A stretch of 64,000 nt of DNA from an uncultured Pelagibacteraceae bacterium (GTDB lineage: Bacteria; Pseudomonadota; Alphaproteobacteria; Pelagibacterales; Pelagibacteraceae): the NCBI GenBank assembly GCA_902534735.1, contig CACARD010000004.1:35236-99235 (forward strand), given 5' to 3'. Below the pieces are notes generated by a model. That model saw only the letters and a list, made by a program, of their open reading frames with translations. It did no database searches and had not been told where the DNA came from. This document shows, in pieces, positions 23,763-31,580 of this stretch. The translations under genes and the position numbers were made by a program. Numbering within the stretch: the first letter of the stretch is position 1; the number at the start of each line of letters is the position of its first letter.

Positions 23763-25208
23763 TTAATTCTTTTGTCTTCTCAAAAATGCTGGAATTTCTA
23801 AATCTTCTTCTTCCTCAGAGTTTATATCTTGTGGTGAAGTTGATAACTCCTCGTTAGCATCTGAATTAAATAGCTCTGGGGTATCATCATCACTCAACTC
23901 AAAATTCTCCAAACCATTATTTTCAGTTACTTGCTCATCTACATTGCTTTCAAATTCGGAGTTTACTGAGCTAGCTACAGGTGCATCAGTTTGCTCTAAA
24001 TCGTCGCCATTTATAGAGCTTGATGCCTCATTTGCATAATTAGTATCTATACTTTTAGAACTCAATTCTTCATTTTTCTCTACTTCCTCTATTTTAAGAG
24101 CGTTAGCTCCATTAGTAATAATTGAATTATTATTTGTAAATTGGAAAGAATGAGTTGATGCAGAATTTGAAAACTCAGAATAACCTGGATTTCTATTTTG
24201 AATTCTATGGACCATGTTAATTACTGATTTAGGCTCAGGTTGTTGTCCATCTAATGCAGTAGCAACGATTGAAACTCTCATTAATCCATCCAAACTATCA
24301 TCCGTTATAGCTCCTATAATTAATTCTGCTTCTGGATCGACTTCGGCTCTTACTTTATTAACAGCTTCATCTACTTCAAATAATTTTAAATCTTTACCTC
24401 CAGTGATATTAACCAAAAGTCCTTTTGCCCCTTTTAAAGAATAATCATCAATCAATGGATTATTAATTGCTGACTCAGCAGCTTTGACAGCTCTTCCTTC
24501 TCCTTCAGCTTGACCTGTGCCCATCATAGCTTTGCCCATTGAACTCATAACAGTTTCAACATCAGCAAAATCAAGATTTATAAGCCCTGGTCTAACCATT
24601 AAATCAGTTATACTTTGAACACCATGAAGTAAAACATCATTTGATAAAGCAAAAGATTCTTCAAAAGTTGTTTGTTCACTTGCAATCTTGAATAAATTTT
24701 GATTTGGAACAACTATAATGGTATCAACATGTTTTCGAAGTTCTTCTAAGCCTTGTTGCGCTTTTCTCATTCTTGAAGGGCCCTCATATAAGAAAGGTAG
24801 AGTTATAACCCCGACTGTTAATATATTGAGTTCTTTTGCAGCTCGAGCAATTACATGAGCAGATCCGGTTCCAGTTCCACCACCCATTCCGGCTGTAATG
24901 AAAACCATATTTGCACCCTGCAATATATTTACAATTTCATTTAAAGACTCGTCTGCAGCAGCTTGACCTATATCTAGTTTTGCACCTGCTCCTAGTCCTT
25001 TAGTTAAATTTAATCCCATTTGTATTTTTGTTTGTGCCTTACTTAATCTTAAATCTTGAGCATCTGTATTAACTGCAATAAACTCAACGCCCTGAAGGCC
25101 GGCATCAATCATTCCATTGATTGCATTTCCACCCGCTCCTCCTACTCCCAATACTAGAATTCTAGGTTTCAGTTCTTTTATATCTGGTGTTTTAAAGTTT
25201 ATTGTCAT
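23763..25208 (-). CDS. ftsZ: Cell division protein FtsZ
   Basis: Tubulin-like GTPase that forms the division ring. The start is ATG 25206-25208, preceded by a strong Shine-Dalgarno stretch (AAGGGG about 6 bases before it), giving 481 residues. An open frame that extends 56 codons further upstream lies inside mraZ and is not coding. The glycine-rich loop GVGGAGGNA is at 21-29 and the tubulin signature GGGTGTGSA at 109-117. After the GTPase core (to about 320) comes a long acidic, Ser/Asn/Glu-rich linker of about 145 residues, then the C-terminal tail IPAFLRRQ (about 472-479) that binds FtsA and other partners. Position directly after mraZ, 13 bp from its stop, is unusual; see findings. Confidence 0.97.
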   Translation of the reverse strand: MTINFKTPDIKELKPRILVLGVGGAGGNAINGMIDAGLQGVEFIAVNTDAQDLRLSKAQTKIQMGLNLTKGLGAGAKLDIGQAAADESLNEIVNILQGANMVFITAGMGGGTGTGSAHVIARAAKELNILTVGVITLPFLYEGPSRMRKAQQGLEELRKHVDTIIVVPNQNLFKIASEQTTFEESFALSNDVLLHGVQSITDLMVRPGLINLDFADVETVMSSMGKAMMGTGQAEGEGRAVKAAESAINNPLIDDYSLKGAKGLLVNITGGKDLKLFEVDEAVNKVRAEVDPEAELIIGAITDDSLDGLMRVSIVATALDGQQPEPKSVINMVHRIQNRNPGYSEFSNSASTHSFQFTNNNSIITNGANALKIEEVEKNEELSSKSIDTNYANEASSSINGDDLEQTDAPVASSVNSEFESNVDEQVTENNGLENFELSDDDTPELFNSDANEELSTSPQDINSEEEEDLEIPAFLRRQKN

Positions 25209-25221
25209 ATTTTTCCCCTTT

Positions 25222-25677
25222 TTAGTTATTAAATTGCTTTTCCCATTTAAGACTTGCTCGATTAATATTTGATTTTTTCCTAGCGTTTGCCCTAAATTTT
25301 TCAAAATGTGTTGGTTCCCAAATTTGAAATGTTTTACCTTGACCAACAAATAACATGCTATTTTTAATTCTTGCATGTTTTAGTAATTTTGTCGTTATTT
25401 GAACTCTGCCTTCACTATCAAATTGTAAATTTGTACTTTCCGATAATATAGATGTTGCAAAATAATCTTTCTTTTCTTCAAACGGATTTAATGAGTCTAT
25501 TGCATTAGATATTTTTTCAATTCGATCTTGCGGCCATGCTTCAATACATAGATTGTTAAATGATGGATAACAAATTATTCCATTGTAGCCTATGTTTGAT
25601 AAATATGATCTATATGATGCAGGCACTGAAACCCTTCCCTTTTTGTCCAATTTGTTTTCGTAGGTTGATAAAAACAT
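25222..25677 (-). CDS. mraZ: Transcriptional regulator MraZ
   Basis: A 151-residue AbrB-fold DNA-binding protein with two half-domains. Each has a D---R motif: [13 protein letters not shown] near 11-23 and DSEGRVQI near 90-97. In E. coli MraZ represses its own operon by binding TGGGN repeats. Three such repeats lie just upstream of this gene. ATG start at 25677. First gene of the dcw run. The next gene is ftsZ, so MraZ control would reach ftsZ very directly. Confidence 0.95.
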   Translation of the reverse strand: MFLSTYENKLDKKGRVSVPASYRSYLSNIGYNGIICYPSFNNLCIEAWPQDRIEKISNAIDSLNPFEEKKDYFATSILSESTNLQFDSEGRVQITTKLLKHARIKNSMLFVGQGKTFQIWEPTHFEKFRANARKKSNINRASLKWEKQFNN

Positions 25678-25697
25678 AAACCATATTATCCTAAATT

Positions 25698-25722
25698 TGG
25701 GTTTTTATGGGATATTATGGGT
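25698..25722. promoter_or_regulatory. Predicted MraZ operator: three TGGGN repeats, 10 bp period
   Basis: On the plus strand TGGG occurs at 25698-25701, 25708-25711 and 25718-25721, each followed by six A/T-rich bases, so the repeats fall exactly one per helical turn (TGGGN plus five bases). This is the arrangement described for the E. coli MraZ binding site. The repeats sit 21-45 bp upstream of the mraZ start codon and read as CCCA on the mraZ coding strand. G runs are rare in this AT-rich DNA, which makes a chance match unlikely. Confidence 0.75.
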
Positions 25723-25740
25723 TTTATTTGTTAGCGTCAA
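25712..25740 (-). promoter_or_regulatory. Predicted promoter of the mraZ-dcw operon
   Basis: On the minus strand a -35 box TTGACG (25735-25740) and a -10 box TAATAT (25712-25717) are separated by 17 bp. The -10 box lies between the second and third TGGG repeats, so MraZ bound there would block RNA polymerase. The expected start of transcription is near 25705, leaving a leader of roughly 28 bases. Predicted from consensus only. Confidence 0.5.
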
Positions 25741-25803
25741 TAGCAAATATTATGTAACTCTTGAGTAAAAATTTAATAATTATTTCGATTTATTTTAATG
25801 AAT

Positions 25804-26160
25804 TGCCAGATAAACTATAAGCCGGGTTCTGTCTTTTAAACTTATCATTTATCTAGGCTTTAAATCACTTTAAAGCTCAAGCAACTAACCCTGATGACTA
25901 GCCAAAGACTGCTTTTAGTTATTTCTAACAGTGTCATCTCTACTCAGTCTTGCTCCCAGTGGGGTTTTCCATGCGCTAGTTGTTACCAACTTAGCCGGTG
26001 TGCTCTTACCACACCTTTTCACCCTTGCCTTGATAAGGCGGTTTATTTTCTGTGGCACTATCCCTAGGGTTTCCCCTGCCAGCCGTTAACTGGCACTGTG
26101 TCTTTGTAGAGCCCGGACTTTCCTCTTTATAAATTAAAGCGATAAGTCATTTATCTGGCA
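25804..26160 (-). ncRNA. rnpB: RNase P RNA (type A)
   Basis: The catalytic RNA of RNase P, which trims tRNA 5' ends. The minus strand begins and ends with the P1 helix: 5' TGCCAGATAAA pairs with 3' TTTATCTGGCA. After P1 comes the conserved GAGGAAAGTCCGGGC block (CR I), then an AGGGTGAAA block and AGAGCACACCGGC, and near the 3' end the universal ACAGAACCCGGCTTATAG block. Length about 357 nt, typical of a bacterial A-type RNA. A -10-like AATACT lies just before the 5' end (plus strand 26169-26174), but its -35 partner is poorly spaced. I see no clear terminator hairpin after the 3' end; the mraZ promoter begins about 63 bp further on. Confidence 0.96.
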
Positions 26161-26209
26161 TGCAAAGAAGTATTCTTTTTTCAAAAAATTTCAACTATTT
26201 TTAACTCAA

Positions 26210-26941
26210 TTAAATCAAGGATTTTAAAATTTCATAAGCCTCTTGATCAACAACACTACTAATTAATTGTGGCCTGAACCTTCTTTGAAAGCTTTTATAA
26301 ATTTTAATTTTTTCTTTATTATTGTTTGATGATTGATAACCGAATTTAAACAATAATTTATAAAAATCTTTATTATCTGTTATTTTTTTTTTTCTTAAGT
26401 TTTTACATTTTTTTTCATTTAAATTATGCCATAAAGATATTCTTTTTTTATTAAGTAAATGCCAAGGAAATTTCTCTCCCGGATCTTTTTTTCTTAAAGG
26501 AGCAATATCAGAATGTCCTAAAATATTTTCTTTTTTAATTTTATATTTTTTTATTAATTTTTTAGACAAACTTAAAACTGACAAAATCTGTTTATGATTA
26601 AAATCGCTGTAACCATATTCATGTCCACGATTTGAGATTTCAATACCTATTGAATTTGAGTTGAGAAATACATCTTTTTTCCAAGATGAAATTCCAGCAT
26701 GCCATGCTACATATAAATCTGGAACAATTCTCACAATTTCTCCATTAAACTTAATTAAGTAATGACAGCTCACTTTTGAGTTGAGGCTTGTTAATTTTTT
26801 TATGGCTGCGATTTCAGATTTCATTCCTGTATAATGAAAAATTAGGTACTTTATCATTGATCTACTTCTTTTTTTTGTATTAAAATTTGGAGAGTAATTT
26901 ATAGACATTTTTTCAACATTTTTATGCATAAATTCAAACAA
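26210..26941 (-). CDS. ampD: N-acetylmuramoyl-L-alanine amidase, AmpD/amidase_2 family
   Basis: Zinc amidase that cleaves the lactyl-L-Ala bond of muropeptides, most likely in cytoplasmic wall recycling since no signal peptide is visible. The amidase_2 fold shows zinc ligands His in IFHYTGM (about residue 36), His in LGHSDIAP (about 144) and Asp in KKDPGEKFPW (about 154), plus GIEISNRG. The C-terminal part (about 190-243) resembles a peptidoglycan-binding helical region. The frame opens at TTG 26941; ATG 26929 and ATG 26908 are also possible starts and I cannot decide between them. The 3' end is 49 bp upstream of rnpB on the same strand. Confidence 0.85.
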   Translation of the reverse strand: MFEFMHKNVEKMSINYSPNFNTKKRSRSMIKYLIFHYTGMKSEIAAIKKLTSLNSKVSCHYLIKFNGEIVRIVPDLYVAWHAGISSWKKDVFLNSNSIGIEISNRGHEYGYSDFNHKQILSVLSLSKKLIKKYKIKKENILGHSDIAPLRKKDPGEKFPWHLLNKKRISLWHNLNEKKCKNLRKKKITDNKDFYKLLFKFGYQSSNNNKEKIKIYKSFQRRFRPQLISSVVDQEAYEILKSLI

Positions 26942-26981
26942 TTTATCTTTATATTACCTTCAATTATACTATAACTATTCT

Positions 26982-27779
26982 ATGAGCAGACAACTATCCA
27001 TTTTAATAATTATTATTTTTGCATTTATTAATAGTTATGCAAATGCTGGGGATGATGGCAAACTTAAATTAAATGAGAATAAAAATGGATATGTAGAAGT
27101 TGGTGATTGTTTTGAAAAAGTTAATAGAGGAATTTTTGCATTCAACCAAGCATTAGATAAGGTAATTTTTAAACCATTAGCAAAAGGGTACAGAATGTTT
27201 CCTCAACCTATTAGATCTGGCACAAGCAATGCATTAAGTAATATTGGGAATGTGGTAACTATTCCCAATAATGTACTACAAGGTCAATTTAAAGATGCAG
27301 GAATAAATTCTGCAAGATTTGTTATTAATTCAACTCTTGGAATTGCAGGAATATTTGATGTAGCTTCATATTATGGTTTAAAAAAACGTGATAAAGAGGA
27401 CTATGGACAGACACTTGGAGTTTGGGGAGCTGGTCCTGGTTGTTATTTTGTTTTGCCTGTTTTAGGTCCAACTACTGTAAGGGACTCAATTGGATCTGTA
27501 GTTAATATTATAGGTGGAGATGCGTGGTATAATGTTACCGTAGCTAATGATACTCAATATTTTTCCGAAGCAGATTATTATGCATCAAGATTATTAGATG
27601 GAGTTGATTTTAGAGCAAAAAATTTAGAATCATTTGATAGTCTTGAAAACAGTTCTGTCGATCTTTATGCATCAGTTAGAAGTTTATATTTGCAAGATAG
27701 ATACAGAAAAATTAGAAATATAGACAAAACTACCGATACTCTTAGCGACGATGATTGGGAAGAGCTAGATACTCAATAA
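26982..27779 (+). CDS. mlaA: MlaA (VacJ) family phospholipid transport protein
   Basis: Outer-membrane component of the Mla system, which removes phospholipids from the outer leaflet. It is 265 residues with an N-terminal signal peptide ending near ANA (20-22). No lipobox cysteine is visible, so it may not be a lipoprotein as in E. coli. Family landmarks seen are FNQALDK (about 53-59), the segment RSGTSNALSNIG, FVINSTLGIAGIFDVAS (about 112-128), DYGQTLGVWGAGPGCYFVLPVLGPTTVRD (about 141-169) and DSLENSSVDLYASVRSLYLQ-R (about 217-238). mlaC follows after 11 bp. The ABC-type MlaFEDB parts are not in this window. Confidence 0.92.
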   Translation: MSRQLSILIIIIFAFINSYANAGDDGKLKLNENKNGYVEVGDCFEKVNRGIFAFNQALDKVIFKPLAKGYRMFPQPIRSGTSNALSNIGNVVTIPNNVLQGQFKDAGINSARFVINSTLGIAGIFDVASYYGLKKRDKEDYGQTLGVWGAGPGCYFVLPVLGPTTVRDSIGSVVNIIGGDAWYNVTVANDTQYFSEADYYASRLLDGVDFRAKNLESFDSLENSSVDLYASVRSLYLQDRYRKIRNIDKTTDTLSDDDWEELDTQ

Positions 27780-27790
27780 TTTATCTTAAA

Positions 27791-28381
27791 ATGAAATTAC
27801 TTAGATATTTAATTATATTTTTATTTTTTACTAATTTCTACAATGTATCCTTTGCAAAAGATCCTAGCGCGTTAATTAATGAAATAGTTGATGAAGCAGC
27901 AAAAGTATTGTCAAGTGATGATCCTGTTGAGTCTAAAATAATAAAGCTTAATGCGATTGCCGAAAGTAGTGTTGATATAAATGGAATAGGCATGTACACT
28001 TTAGGTAAATACAGAAAATCTATTAGTGTAGAACAAAAAGCCAAATATCAAAAACTATTTAGAAGTTATTTTTTAAAAAGTTTCTCAAGTAGATTGGTTG
28101 ATTATACAAATCCAAGAATTAATGTAGTCTCACAAAAAAAAATTAATGATAAATACACTATAGTAAACAGTATATTAGAGGCGACATCAAAAAGACCTCA
28201 AGTAAAAATAGATTGGAGGATTTATACAAAAAATCCAGATATGCCTTTAATAAGAGATTTAATTGTAGAAGGATTAAGTTTGGCAAGAACACAAAAAGAA
28301 GAATTTAATTCAATCATACAAAACAATGATGGTGATATAGATGCATTATTCAAAACACTTGAGGAATTTTTAATTAAATAG
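27791..28381 (+). CDS. mlaC: MlaC-type phospholipid-binding protein (Ttg2/ABC substrate-binding)
   Basis: Periplasmic carrier that shuttles phospholipids between MlaA and the inner-membrane Mla complex. I start it at ATG 27791, which gives 196 residues with a clean signal peptide (MKLLRYLIIFLFF ... SFA). The frame extends 12 codons further upstream into mlaA without a good start. The mature part has the MlaC pattern: I-----A-vLss, a loop with MYTLGKYRKSIS, then YQKLFRSYFLKSFSSRL-DY and the beta strand KTKNPDMP-IRDLIVEG-SLARTQKEEFNSII. The close link to mlaA supports the call. Confidence 0.9.
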   Translation: MKLLRYLIIFLFFTNFYNVSFAKDPSALINEIVDEAAKVLSSDDPVESKIIKLNAIAESSVDINGIGMYTLGKYRKSISVEQKAKYQKLFRSYFLKSFSSRLVDYTNPRINVVSQKKINDKYTIVNSILEATSKRPQVKIDWRIYTKNPDMPLIRDLIVEGLSLARTQKEEFNSIIQNNDGDIDALFKTLEEFLIK

Positions 28382-28382
28382 T

Positions 28383-28967
28383 TTAATAAAATCCAATTTC
28401 ACTCAAGCAAATATCTGATTTAAAATCATCAAAACCAGCAACTAAACCGATGGACTTTATATTTTGTCCTATGATACTTTCAGGTTGATAAAAATTAGAT
28501 TTCTTAAATTCTTTTAACGGAGCCTTAATTTCACTCCAAGTTTGTGTGGTAAAAAAAGTGTAACTATAATACTGCCATGGAGCTAGTGTTAATCCAGTTC
28601 TTAAATGAAGATTATAATTTTTTTCATTACCATAAACTTTAATGTATACTCCTTCGTAATCTTTACTATTAATTTCTGGATTTAATTTTGCTCTGATTTG
28701 TATAAATCCACCATTGTTTTTAGTGGTCACATCCCCTGTCATTCTATAACATTTCACTCCATCAACTTTCTCAACTATAAATTTTCCTGTTGATAAACCT
28801 CCCATTACTTGATCAGTAATAAAATTCCATTGTTGAAATTGATTAGTTAATTTTGGGTTCTTTAATTTATCTAAAATCATATCTTTGGATGAAACTTTTG
28901 TTTGACATATTAAAAATAAAATTAAAAATATTAATTTTTTCAAAACAAAATTATTTTTTTTTTGCAA
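28383..28967 (-). CDS. CIA30-domain protein, putatively exported
   Basis: A 194-residue protein with an N-terminal hydrophobic segment (about 8-24) followed by a CIA30-type domain. Pattern seen: WNFITDQVMGGLSTGKF (about 48-64), GGFIQIRAKLNP, YEGVYIKVYGNEKNYNLHLRT, then WSEIKAPLKEFKKS and a final IKSIGL. CIA30 was named from a mitochondrial complex I assembly factor. Bacterial members are widespread and mostly uncharacterised; the domain is a galactose-binding-like beta sandwich. The start is uncertain: TTG 28967 overlaps the upstream gene by 17 bp, while TTG 28943 would not. No Shine-Dalgarno decides between them. It ends one base after the mlaC stop on the other strand. Confidence 0.75.
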   Translation of the reverse strand: MQKKNNFVLKKLIFLILFLICQTKVSSKDMILDKLKNPKLTNQFQQWNFITDQVMGGLSTGKFIVEKVDGVKCYRMTGDVTTKNNGGFIQIRAKLNPEINSKDYEGVYIKVYGNEKNYNLHLRTGLTLAPWQYYSYTFFTTQTWSEIKAPLKEFKKSNFYQPESIIGQNIKSIGLVAGFDDFKSDICLSEIGFY

Positions 28968-29406
28968 GTTGTTGGAGAAGGTAAATTTCTTTTTCAGTAA
29001 GAGTATTTTTTTCTTCTTTTATTTGGTCTTCTAGACTAAATAAAGTTATTAATGAAAAAAAAGATACTAATCCAGTTAATATAATAAAATAAATTGAGCT
29101 TAAATTAACAACTATCAATATTACAAATACACTTGTCCATCCTATAAATATACCTCTTAAAATTGTACGATGACTTTTTAAGTCAGGTATCTTTATAAAC
29201 TGTATAAATAAAAGTATTAAAATAAGCATTATTCCTGAAATTGATGCACGTAACAAGACTAATGTATCTAATCCGCTCCCATACAATTCTTTATGAATTA
29301 AATATGCAACAAATCCTTTATAAGCAAAGTAAAAAAGTATCACACAGAAAACTGCTATTGAAACATGGTATGAAATTTTAGGTTTAATGTTAATTTTAAA
29401 TTTCAT
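28951..29406 (-). CDS. Small four-helix membrane protein of unknown function
   Basis: A 151-residue protein I do not recognise. It has four hydrophobic stretches (about 13-35, 45-68, 83-105 and 107-125) and a charged, Glu/Lys-rich C-terminus (EEKNTLTEKEIYLLQQLAKKK) that is probably cytoplasmic and may be helical. ATG start at 29406. It lies upstream of the CIA30-domain gene and overlaps it by up to 17 bp, so the two are likely co-expressed. No function can be assigned. Confidence 0.7.
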   Translation of the reverse strand: MKFKINIKPKISYHVSIAVFCVILFYFAYKGFVAYLIHKELYGSGLDTLVLLRASISGIMLILILLFIQFIKIPDLKSHRTILRGIFIGWTSVFVILIVVNLSSIYFIILTGLVSFFSLITLFSLEDQIKEEKNTLTEKEIYLLQQLAKKK

Positions 29407-29478
29407 TTAATTTATTCTAAGAATACAATTAACTATAAGTTTAAGATACTAAAATTTAAAAAAATAATTTGTCTTAAA

Positions 29479-29555
29479 TGGTGGGCCCGCCAGGACTCGA
29501 ACCTGGGACCAATACATTATGAGTGTACTGCTCTAACCAACTGAGCTACAGGCCC
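29479..29555 (-). tRNA. tRNA with CAU anticodon (Ile2 or elongator Met)
   Basis: The minus strand folds into a full cloverleaf: acceptor GGGCCTG with CGGGCCC, D stem GCTC/GAGC, anticodon stem GTACA/TGTAT with loop CTCATAA, T stem CCAGG/CCTGG with a normal TTCGAGT loop, and an encoded CCA. The anticodon is CAU. The acceptor has C4-G69 and C5-G68, the pairs TilS uses in E. coli to recognise tRNA-Ile2 for lysidine formation, whereas elongator tRNA-Met lacks them. I therefore lean toward tRNA-Ile2, though automatic tools would call it Met. Second of two tRNA genes downstream of rpoD. Confidence 0.93.
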
Positions 29556-29614
29556 AAAATTAAACTGTTAATTATAACATTTTTTTTATGTTAGCAATTA
29601 AAGATATTTAATAA

Positions 29615-29689
29615 TGGTGGGCCGTGTTGGTTACGCTCCAACTACCCCTGCAATGTCAATGCAGTACTCTACTATTGAGCTAACGGCCC
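29615..29689 (-). tRNA. tRNA-Val (GAC) with non-canonical D and T loops
   Basis: All four stems pair: acceptor GGGCCGT/ACGGCCC, D stem GCTC/GAGT (one G-U), anticodon stem CTGCA/TGCAG with loop TTGACAT (anticodon GAC, valine), T stem GTTGG/CCAAC, and CCA is encoded. The T loop reads AGCGTAA where TTCRANY is expected, so U54, U55 and A58 are all replaced while C56 and G57 remain. The D loop AATAGTA has a single G where GG is expected. Its first base is also the last base of the rpoD TAG stop codon, so it is almost certainly released from the rpoD transcript. Confidence 0.85.
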
Positions 29690-31515
29690 TAGCTTTCTAA
29701 GAAACTTTTAAGTTGTTTTGATCTGCTTGGATGTTTTAATTTTCTAAGAGCTTTTGCCTCAATCTGTCTAATTCTTTCTCTGGTAACTGAAAATTGAAGT
29801 CCAACTTCCTCTAACGTATGATCTGTGTTCATCCCAACACCAAAACGCATTCTTAAAACTCTTTCTTCTCTTGGTGTTAAAGTTGACAAAATTTTTGTAG
29901 TTGCCTCACTTAAGTTAGACTTTATTGCCTGTTCCAAAGGTGCAAGTGCTTTAGTATCTTCAATAAAGTCTCCTAAACTACTATCCTCTTCATCACCTAC
30001 AGGTTTTTCTAATGAAACTGGCTCTTTAGATATTTTTAATACTTTTCTAACTTTCTCTAAAGGCATTCTTAATTTTTTTGCTAATTCTTCTGGTGTTGCC
30101 TCACGTCCAAACTCACTTAATATTAATCTTTGTGTTCTCACAATTTTATTTATAGTCTCAATCATGTGTACTGGTATTCTAATAGTTCTTGCCTGATCTG
30201 CTATTGATCTAGTGATAGCTTGTCTAATCCACCATGTTGCATACGTTGAAAATTTGTACCCTCTTCTATACTCAAACTTATCTACTGCTTTCATTAATCC
30301 AATATTTCCTTCTTGTATCAAATCTAAGAATTGAAGACCTCTGTTTGTGTATTTTTTTGCAATTGAAATTACCAATCTTAGATTAGCCTCCACCATTTCT
30401 TTTTTAGCTATCCTTGACTCTTTCTCCCCCTTTTGAATTCTACTTACCATTTTTTTAAATTCGGTAACTGAAATACCTAGTTTATTACTTATCTCTACTA
30501 ACCTATCCCGAATATTTTTAAATTCATTTTTATTTTTTTGAAAAAATTTTTTCCAGGTTTCATTTGTATCTAAAAATTGCTTTAAATTAGGATTAATTTC
30601 ATTTCCAATATAAAATTTTATAAATTCATCTCTTGATATTTTAGCATCTGTAGCAAGTCTTAATAAATTTCCTTCTAAAGAAATTATTTTTTTATTCTCC
30701 ATATAATGCTTCTGAACTAATTCCTCTAAAACTGAAGGGGATAATTGAAGTGACTTGATGTGTTCGAGTATATCATCAACAATTTTCTTATAATTTTTTT
30801 CTTTAGAGGAAGAAAATTTGTTTGAATTTAAAACACAATTAAGTTTTTCATTCTGGTATTTTATTAGCTTATTGTATTCTTTAGTTAGTGTATGGACTGT
30901 ATTTAAAACTTTAGGTTTAATTTCTGTTTCCATAGCTGCAAGTGTTGGATTAAATTCATCTTCTTCACCATTGCTGTTGTCTTCTTGATTTTGTTCTTCT
31001 TCTTGTTTCTTTTGCTTTGAACCATTTGAATTTTCGTCATCATCCATATAGTTTGTATCAATATCAATTATTTCTCTAACTAAAATTTCGTCATTTTGAA
31101 GTTTAGTGTCCCATTCAAAAAACTGTTGAGCTGTGATTGGACTCTGAGACAACGCATTTAACATGACATCTTTACCTGCTTCAATTCTTTTTGCGATTGC
31201 AATTTCACCCTCTCTGGATAGTAGCTCAACTCCACCCATTTCTCTAAGATACATTCTAATTGGATCATCACTTTTTTCTAAAGTTTTACCTTCTTCTTTA
31301 GAAGAAGCATCTTTTTTTCTTAAAACTTTGTAATCCGATTTTTTTTCTACAAGAATAATATTTTCGTCAAGTATGTGAATAAATGCCTGCGCAAGATTTT
31401 CGGTTGATAAATTTCTTTTACCTAAAGATTTATTTAACTCTTCATGGGTTATAAATCCTCGATGGATACCGCGACCCATTAATCTGGCAAATGATTTTGT
31501 AATTATTCGTTCCAC
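29689..31515 (-). CDS. rpoD: RNA polymerase primary sigma factor RpoD (sigma-70)
   Basis: Housekeeping sigma factor, 608 residues. It has region 1.1 (1-60), region 1.2 ([21 protein letters not shown], 84-104), a non-conserved acidic insert (about 140-260, with poly-Gln/Glu/Asn), regions 2.1-2.4 (about 370-450, including [23 protein letters not shown]), region 3 and region 4.2 (about 570-600, [21 protein letters not shown]). The start is GTG at 31513-31515. It follows dnaG by 65 bp and is followed without a gap by tRNA-Val. This is the yqeY-dnaG-rpoD form of the macromolecular synthesis operon. Confidence 0.97.
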   Translation of the reverse strand: MERIITKSFARLMGRGIHRGFITHEELNKSLGKRNLSTENLAQAFIHILDENIILVEKKSDYKVLRKKDASSKEEGKTLEKSDDPIRMYLREMGGVELLSREGEIAIAKRIEAGKDVMLNALSQSPITAQQFFEWDTKLQNDEILVREIIDIDTNYMDDDENSNGSKQKKQEEEQNQEDNSNGEEDEFNPTLAAMETEIKPKVLNTVHTLTKEYNKLIKYQNEKLNCVLNSNKFSSSKEKNYKKIVDDILEHIKSLQLSPSVLEELVQKHYMENKKIISLEGNLLRLATDAKISRDEFIKFYIGNEINPNLKQFLDTNETWKKFFQKNKNEFKNIRDRLVEISNKLGISVTEFKKMVSRIQKGEKESRIAKKEMVEANLRLVISIAKKYTNRGLQFLDLIQEGNIGLMKAVDKFEYRRGYKFSTYATWWIRQAITRSIADQARTIRIPVHMIETINKIVRTQRLILSEFGREATPEELAKKLRMPLEKVRKVLKISKEPVSLEKPVGDEEDSSLGDFIEDTKALAPLEQAIKSNLSEATTKILSTLTPREERVLRMRFGVGMNTDHTLEEVGLQFSVTRERIRQIEAKALRKLKHPSRSKQLKSFLES

Positions 31516-31580
31516 AATAAAAAGTTTGAAGGACTTATATAATGTCTAATACAAAAAAATCTATGTGATTTTTTTTATTT

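Noticed and set aside
25209..25376. Upstream extension of the ftsZ frame by 56 codons
   Set aside because: It lies inside mraZ in another frame, has no FtsZ-like sequence, and the internal ATG at 25208 has a strong ribosome site and the expected FtsZ N-terminus.
29825..30196. 123-codon plus-strand frame opposite rpoD
   Set aside because: It is antisense to the highly conserved sigma regions 3 and 4; no promoter, ribosome site or domain is visible.
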